A program made the position numbers and the translations under genes. The notes below the pieces were generated by a model. The model was given only the letters and a program-made list of their open reading frames with translations. It had not been told where the DNA came from and made no database searches. From Burkholderiaceae bacterium (GTDB lineage Bacteria > Pseudomonadota > Gammaproteobacteria > Burkholderiales > Burkholderiaceae), in contig JAGOCV010000228.1 in assembly GCA_017998575.1 (NCBI GenBank), forward strand, positions 1 through 6,689: a stretch of DNA of 6,689 nt, in the 5' to 3' direction. Shown piece after piece: positions 1 to 4,197 of the stretch. Each line of letters opens with the position of its first letter. Positions within the stretch are counted from its first letter, which is position 1.

Positions 1-2250
1 CAGCAACACCGTCGAGGCGATGGCCGCGGCCAGCGCGCCCATCAGCAGGCGTTGGCGCCGCACGCCTGCGCCCTGCGCGTTGACCCGCAGCGCCGCGCGG
101 CACAGCAGGCTCGTGGCGATCAGTGCCGCGCCGGCGGTCACCGGCAGCAGCAGGCCCGCCTGCAGCCACTGCGGCGGCGGCCAGCCGGGCGCGATCGTGC
201 CCAGGTAGGCATAGCCGAACAGCAACGAAACGAAGAAGGTACCGTCGGCCACCAGCGTCCACGTCAGTCCCGCGCGGCCGGGCGCGCGCGCGGCCACGTC
301 GTGCACCGGCAGGTGCAGGCCGTCGCCGGCGTCGATGGGCACCGGATCGTGCCGCAGGCCGATCGACCAGGCCCAGCGCCAGAACAGCACCAGCGACACC
401 GCCGCGCCCAGCGGCGCCAGCCAGTACAGCCCCAGCAGCAGCGCCATGAACACCGAGCCCACGGCCACGCCGCAGGCCAGCGGCAGCGCGCTCGGGCGCG
501 GCAGGCGGATGACGTGCGTGGGCTCGCCGGTGGCGGGGTCGCTGCCCAGCGTCTGCTGCTCCTGGACGTCGACCGATCCGAGCAGGCCGCGCCCGGCAGC
601 GATCCGTGCGGGCAGGCCGTCGTCGCGCCACAGCGGCTCGCGGCTCTTCACGCGTGGCTGGCTGGCGATGTTGTAGAAGGCCGGCGGCGTGGGCATGGCC
701 CATTCGAGCGTGGGCGCGTGCCACGGGTTGGGCGCGGCGCGCCGGCCCAGGTAGGCGCTGATCAGCAGGTCGAGCAGCAGCAGGAAGAAGCCGATCGACA
801 TCACGAAGCCGCCGATCGACGAGACGAGGTTGAGCCATTCCCACCCCAGCCCTGCGCTGTAGGTGCCGATGCGGCGCGGCATGCCCAGCAGGCCCGTGAG
901 GTGCATCACGAAGAAGGTGAGGTTGAAGCCGCCGAACACAAGCCAGAACGCCCACGTGCCCAGGCGCGCGAAGGTGTGGCGCCCGAACATGTGCGGATAC
1001 CAGTAGTAGATGCCCGCCATGAACGGGAACACGAAGCCGCCCACCAGCACGTAATGCAGATGCGCCACCACGAAGTGCGAATCGTGCGCCTGCCAGTTGA
1101 AGGGCACCAGCGCCAGCATCACGCCCGTCAGCCCGCCCAGCACGAACACGACCAGGAAGCCCAGCAGCCACAGCATGGGCAGCTCGAACTTCGGCCGGCC
1201 GTGCCACAGCGTGGCGATCCAGGCGAAGAACTGCACCGCCGTGGGCAGCGCCACCAGCATGCTGGCCGCCGAGAAGAACACCAGCGCCAGATGCGGGATG
1301 CCCACCGTGAACATGTGGTGCACCCACAGGCCGAAGCTCACGAATCCCATGGCGACGATGCTGGCCACGATCCAGTTGTGGCCCACGATGGGCCGGCGCG
1401 CGAAGGTGGGGATGAGCGTGGAGACGATGCCCGCCGCCGGCAGGAAGATGATGTACACCTCGGGGTGGCCGAACAGCCAGAACAGGTGCTGCCACAGCAG
1501 CGGATCGCCGCCGCGCGCCGCGTCGAAGAACGGCCAGCCGGCCGCGCGCTCCAGCTCCAGGATCAGGCTGCCCAGGATGAGCGGCGGAAAGCCGATCAGC
1601 ATCATCCCGGCCGTGACCAGCATGTACCACGCGAACAGTGGCATGCGCGAGAGCGACATGCCCGGCGCGCGCATCGTGAGGATGGTGACCACGATCTCCA
1701 CCGCGGCCGCGATGGCCGAGATCTCGACGAAGGTGATGCCCAGCAGCCACACGTCGGCGTTCACGCCCGGCGTGTGCACCTTGTTCGACAGCGGCGTGTA
1801 GAGGAACCAGCCGCCATCGGGCGCCACGCCCATCGCCAGCGCGCCCAGCAAGATCAGCCCGCCCAGCAGGTAGCACCAGTAGCCGAACGCGCCCAGGCGC
1901 GGGTAGGCCAGATCGCGCGCGCCGATCATCTTGGGCAGCAGGTAGATCGCAAAGCCTTCGATCAGCGGGATCGCGAACAGGAACATCATGATGGTCCCGT
2001 GCATCGTGAACACCTGGCTGTAGAGCGCGTCGTCCAGGAACGCGGCCTGCGGTGTCGCCAGCTGCGCGCGGATCATCATCGCCAGCACGCCGCCCACGAA
2101 GAAGAAGGCCAGCGCCGTCATGATGAAGCGGCGGCCCACGATGTTGTGGTTGACGGCCATCACCGAGCGCCAGCCGCCGGGGCTGCCCCACACGCGCTGC
2201 AGGCGATGGTGCAGGGCTACGGCGGAAGACGGCGTGCGCTGCTGCGTCAT
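1..2250 (-). CDS. ctaD: Cytochrome c oxidase subunit I-III fusion (aa3-type, A1 heme-copper oxidase), 3' end missing
   Basis: Catalytic core of a terminal oxidase that reduces O2 to water and pumps protons across the inner membrane. The 750 codons in the window run open through the left edge. Residues about 40-500 are subunit I. His84 (MHGT) and His399 match the low-spin heme a ligands, and His397 (VAHLHY) matches the heme a3 ligand. CuB ligands are His262, His311 and His312. GHPEVY (261-266) supplies the helix-VI Glu264 and the Tyr266 that cross-links to His262, which makes this type A1. His389-Asp390 match the Mg site and Arg459-Arg460 the propionate arginines. A hydrophilic linker (about 503-587) leads into hydrophobic segments and a subunit III-like part (TLVADGTFFVSLLFGYAYL, from 665), so this is a I+III fusion as in caa3 oxidases. 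The ATG overlaps the subunit II stop and has no Shine-Dalgarno of its own, so translational coupling is likely. Odd residues: Gln340 at the K-channel Lys and Gly120 at the D-channel Asn. Confidence 0.95.
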   Translation of the reverse strand, partial: MTQQRTPSSAVALHHRLQRVWGSPGGWRSVMAVNHNIVGRRFIMTALAFFFVGGVLAMMIRAQLATPQAAFLDDALYSQVFTMHGTIMMFLFAIPLIEGFAIYLLPKMIGARDLAYPRLGAFGYWCYLLGGLILLGALAMGVAPDGGWFLYTPLSNKVHTPGVNADVWLLGITFVEISAIAAAVEIVVTILTMRAPGMSLSRMPLFAWYMLVTAGMMLIGFPPLILGSLILELERAAGWPFFDAARGGDPLLWQHLFWLFGHPEVYIIFLPAAGIVSTLIPTFARRPIVGHNWIVASIVAMGFVSFGLWVHHMFTVGIPHLALVFFSAASMLVALPTAVQFFAWIATLWHGRPKFELPMLWLLGFLVVFVLGGLTGVMLALVPFNWQAHDSHFVVAHLHYVLVGGFVFPFMAGIYYWYPHMFGRHTFARLGTWAFWLVFGGFNLTFFVMHLTGLLGMPRRIGTYSAGLGWEWLNLVSSIGGFVMSIGFFLLLLDLLISAYLGRRAAPNPWHAPTLEWAMPTPPAFYNIASQPRVKSREPLWRDDGLPARIAAGRGLLGSVDVQEQQTLGSDPATGEPTHVIRLPRPSALPLACGVAVGSVFMALLLGLYWLAPLGAAVSLVLFWRWAWSIGLRHDPVPIDAGDGLHLPVHDVAARAPGRAGLTWTLVADGTFFVSLLFGYAYLGTIAPGWPPPQWLQAGLLLPVTAGAALIATSLLCRAALRVNAQGAGVRRQRLLMGALAAAIASTVLL

Positions 2251-3014
2251 CGCGCGGCCCCAGTGGCGCGGGCCGGACCCATCAGCGCGGCCAGCGCGGC
2301 CGGCTCGTGCGCATGCACTTCGATGGGCATGCGCGCGTGGCCGGTGCCGCAGAACTCGGCGCACACGCCGCGGTACACGCCGGGCGCATCGGCCTGCAGC
2401 CGGATCACGTTGGTGCGGCCCGGAATCGCGTCGATCTTGCCGCCCAGGCGCGGCACCCAGAAGCCGTGGATCACATCGGCCGTGCGCACATGCACATCCA
2501 CCGGCACGCCGGCCGGCAGGTCGATGCGGTTGGGCGCGCGCGCCGTGGCCGAGGGCGCGGGATGCGCGGGGTAGCTGGCCTGCCAGGCGAACTGGCGGGC
2601 CGTGAGTTCCACCGTGAAGGCCGGCGCGCCGCGCGGCAGCAACGCGTGGCCGGCGTTCACACCCCACAGCAGCAGGGCGGTGATGACGACCGTGGGCAAT
2701 ACCAGGCCGCCGCCCACCAGCAGCACACCCACCGGCACACGTGGCCTGCGCTGCCCGCGCGGGCGGCTCCATGCGGCGTACACGCCCAGCACTGTCATCA
2801 GCAGCGTGATCGCCATCGCGCCCCAGAACATCGCCCACCACACGGCGGTGATCGGCGCCGCGCCCGGGCCGGCGGGGTCGAGTGCCGACAGCGCGCCCGC
2901 GCCCCAGCCGGCCGGCGCGCAACCGGCCATGGCCAGCGGCGCGAGCAGCAGCGCGGCGCGCACGGCGGCCGGCGGCAGCGCGTGATCGGCCGGAGCCGCA
3001 ACATGAAGAAACAT
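2247..3014 (-). CDS. ctaC: Cytochrome c oxidase subunit II, lipoprotein-like, with complete CuA site
   Basis: Takes electrons from cytochrome c through the dinuclear CuA centre and passes them to heme a in subunit I. The product is 255 aa. Residues 19-32 (RAALLLAPLAMAGC) look like a lipoprotein signal with Cys32 as the lipidation site, although Met at -3 is less usual. Two transmembrane helices follow (about 55-82 and 94-118), then a periplasmic cupredoxin domain. All CuA ligands are present: His183 (VIHGFW), Cys218, Glu220 and Cys222 (CAEFC), His226 and Met229 (GHARM). The full CuA site points to cytochrome c rather than quinol as donor. There is no fused cytochrome c domain, so this is not the caa3 form of subunit II. 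The start is uncertain: the ATG at 3014 has no clear Shine-Dalgarno and gives an unusually long n-region, and an in-frame GTG at 2963 would give a more typical signal peptide. It is the first gene of the oxidase operon in the window. Confidence 0.94.
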   Translation of the reverse strand: MFLHVAAPADHALPPAAVRAALLLAPLAMAGCAPAGWGAGALSALDPAGPGAAPITAVWWAMFWGAMAITLLMTVLGVYAAWSRPRGQRRPRVPVGVLLVGGGLVLPTVVITALLLWGVNAGHALLPRGAPAFTVELTARQFAWQASYPAHPAPSATARAPNRIDLPAGVPVDVHVRTADVIHGFWVPRLGGKIDAIPGRTNVIRLQADAPGVYRGVCAEFCGTGHARMPIEVHAHEPAALAALMGPARATGAAR

Positions 3015-3119
3015 GGATGTGGCGGCTGTGCCCCTACAGTGGCCTGCATCGCCGCGCGCGGCATCGCGCGATGGCGACGACATCCGCGACACCGTCCACC
3101 GCAGCAGGAGATCCAGCGT
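3015..3119. promoter_or_regulatory. Divergent intergenic region with two abutting palindromes
   Basis: This 105-bp gap separates the start of subunit II (leftward) from the start of the DUF2231 gene (rightward), so promoters for both transcripts are expected here or nearby. It holds two perfect 12-bp palindromes that share one base: GCCGCGCGCGGC at 3051-3062 and CATCGCGCGATG at 3062-3073. I could not recognise convincing -35/-10 boxes for either direction. A regulator binding at the palindromes is inference, since GC-only palindromes arise easily in DNA of this composition. Confidence 0.45.
3106..3110 (+). promoter_or_regulatory. Ribosome-binding site that sets the TTG start of the DUF2231 gene
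   Basis: AGGAG lies nine bases before the TTG at 3120. It is the only good Shine-Dalgarno I found near the starts in this window, and it decides the start of the downstream gene. The upstream in-frame ATG at 3003 lacks such a site and would run antisense into the 5' end of subunit II. Confidence 0.6.
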
Positions 3120-3602
3120 TTGAGGCACTACGCCGACCCCGTGCCGCACGGCACCACCAGCCGCATCGCGTTCTTCGGCCATCCCGCGCACGCGATGATG
3201 GTGCCGTTCCCTATCGCCTTCCTCATGGCCGTGCTGGCCAGCGACATCGCCTGGTGGCACTGGGGCGATCCGTTCTGGGCCCGCATGTCGCTGTGGCTGG
3301 CCGGCGGCGGCGCCGTGATGGGCGTGCTGGCCGGCATGGTGGGCACGGCCGAGCTGCTGTTCGTGCGCGACATCCGCCGGCGCGTGGCCGCCTGGAGCCA
3401 CTTCGCCGTGGCCATCATGCTGCTGTCGGTGGGCGTGGCCAACTGGGGGCTGCGCGTGGACGATGCCGCCGCGCGCATCCTGCCCTGGGGCCTCTACCTG
3501 TCGGCGCTGGGCGCCGTGCTGGTGGGCGTGGCCGGCTGGCTGGGTGGCACGCTGGTGTTCGAGCATCAGGTGGGCATCATCGACGCCGACGAGGAAGACT
3601 GA
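3120..3602 (+). CDS. DUF2231-family four-helix inner-membrane protein
   Basis: A 160-aa protein of unknown function. The family call rests on GHPAHAMMVPFPIAF (20-34), matching the G-H-P-x-H-x-M-x-V-x-F-P-I pattern near the N-terminus of DUF2231 proteins, and on AGWLGGTLVFEHQVGI (138-153), the usual C-terminal G-W-L-G-G-x-L-V signature. Four transmembrane helices are predicted by eye at about 27-47, 55-81, 90-109 and 121-146. His21 and His24 sit at the membrane edge and His149 near the end of helix 4, so metal or heme binding is possible but unproven. The acidic tail ends DADEED. I chose the TTG start for its AGGAG site at good spacing and because it gives a normal family length. It is divergent from the oxidase operon and convergent with the CopD-like gene, so it is probably a single-gene transcript. 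Confidence 0.85.
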   Translation: MRHYADPVPHGTTSRIAFFGHPAHAMMVPFPIAFLMAVLASDIAWWHWGDPFWARMSLWLAGGGAVMGVLAGMVGTAELLFVRDIRRRVAAWSHFAVAIMLLSVGVANWGLRVDDAAARILPWGLYLSALGAVLVGVAGWLGGTLVFEHQVGIIDADEED

Positions 3603-3622
3603 CGGACGCGGGAACGCGCAGG

Positions 3623-3660
3623 GGGCAGGGCGATGCGGGCCGGTCATGCTGCGCCCGCCC
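3623..3660. terminator. Weak hairpin between convergent genes
   Basis: GGGCAGGGCG (3623-3632) can pair with CGCCCGCCC (3652-3660) with one bulged A and a 19-base loop. It lies in the 58-bp gap between two convergent stop codons, where a bidirectional terminator would be expected. There is no T-run on either strand and the arms are GC-only, so the pairing may be a composition effect. Confidence 0.25.
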
Positions 3661-4101
3661 TCACGCCTGCGGCCCGAACACCGGCTGCGCCAGCACCAGC
3701 CACAGCACCACCGGCACCAGCAGCGCGGGCACCAGCACCAGCATGAGATGCAGGCGCTGCGGCGCGCGGTCGCGCCGGTCGTGAAGCACCAGGATCAGCT
3801 TGCCGCAGATGGCATGGAAGAAGATCATCACCGCCACCAGCGTGAGCTTGGCGATCATCCAGTTGCCGTACGACTGCGTCGGGTGGATGAGCAGCGTGCC
3901 CGCGATCACCGCCACGATGGCGGCCGGCGAGGCCACGGCGATGTAGGTGAAGCGCGTGGCCGCCTGCAGCCGCTTGCGGTCGACGTGGCCCCGCGTGCCG
4001 CGGTACTGCGCCAGCAGCGCCGGCAACGCGAACAGGCAGCCGCACCACAGCATCAGCGCCGACAGGTGGATGAACTTGAGCCATGGGATGAACGCCGCCA
4101 T
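3661..4101 (-). CDS. CopD/HemJ-like four-helix membrane protein
   Basis: A 146-aa integral membrane protein with four helices at about 6-31, 52-73, 80-105 and 117-139. WLKFIHLSALMLWCGCLFALP (7-27) matches the first helix of the CopD/HemJ-type superfamily (W-L-K-x-x-H then a small-residue stretch). WMIAKLTLVAVMIFFHAICGKL (81-102) matches the third helix with its A-K-L and H-x-x-C-G-K elements. His12, Lys85 and His96 are the candidate cofactor-binding residues. HemJ relatives oxidise protoporphyrinogen; CopD proteins are linked to copper handling. The sequence does not let me choose between them, so neither symbol is given. The start fits the family, but no clear Shine-Dalgarno precedes it. It lies 96 bp downstream of the PQQ dehydrogenase on the same strand, with a strong hairpin between them, so it may have its own promoter. 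Confidence 0.8.
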   Translation of the reverse strand: MAAFIPWLKFIHLSALMLWCGCLFALPALLAQYRGTRGHVDRKRLQAATRFTYIAVASPAAIVAVIAGTLLIHPTQSYGNWMIAKLTLVAVMIFFHAICGKLILVLHDRRDRAPQRLHLMLVLVPALLVPVVLWLVLAQPVFGPQA

Positions 4102-4145
4102 GCGTTGGAATCTAGAGGTGCGGGCGCGCCGCGCCGTCAGGCGTT

Positions 4146-4184
4146 ACCGGACGTTGCAGCGCGTGGCCGCCTGCAACATCCGGT
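4146..4184 (-). terminator. Strong hairpin after the PQQ dehydrogenase gene
   Basis: Arms at 4146-4159 and 4171-4184 pair over 14 bp around an 11-base loop, inside which GCG and CGC can pair further. In the minus-strand RNA the single non-Watson-Crick position (4152/4178) is a G-U pair, whereas in the plus-strand RNA it is a C-A mismatch. The hairpin therefore fits leftward transcripts, that is, the 3' end of the dehydrogenase mRNA, whose stop codon ends 14 bases upstream. No U-run follows, so it may act as an mRNA 3' stabiliser or a U-less terminator rather than a classic intrinsic terminator. Confidence 0.6.
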
Positions 4185-4197
4185 GGCTGCCACGCGG

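Noticed and set aside
52..2574. Long plus-strand open frame of 840 codons antisense to the oxidase genes
   Set aside because: Its product is rich in Arg, His, Gln and Ala with no domain or membrane pattern, whereas the opposite strand encodes subunit I with all its metal ligands. It is a by-product of high GC and codon bias.
3003..3119. Upstream ATG at 3003 as the start of the DUF2231 gene
   Set aside because: It has no ribosome-binding site, adds an Arg/Cys-rich non-family leader and overlaps the subunit II start; the TTG at 3120 has AGGAG at proper spacing.
2251..3647. Upstream extension of subunit II to an ATG near 3647
   Set aside because: The extra 211 residues are antisense to the DUF2231 gene, have no recognisable domain, and would bury the lipoprotein signal peptide in mid-protein.
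3644..4084. Second minus-strand frame of 146 codons over the CopD-like gene
   Set aside because: It is an Ala/Arg/Gly-rich shadow without helices; the frame ending at 3661 shows four clear membrane segments and family motifs.
4125..4137. GC-rich run of GCGCGCC-type repeats upstream of the CopD-like gene
   Set aside because: Short and composition-driven; no periodic repeat or known site could be supported.
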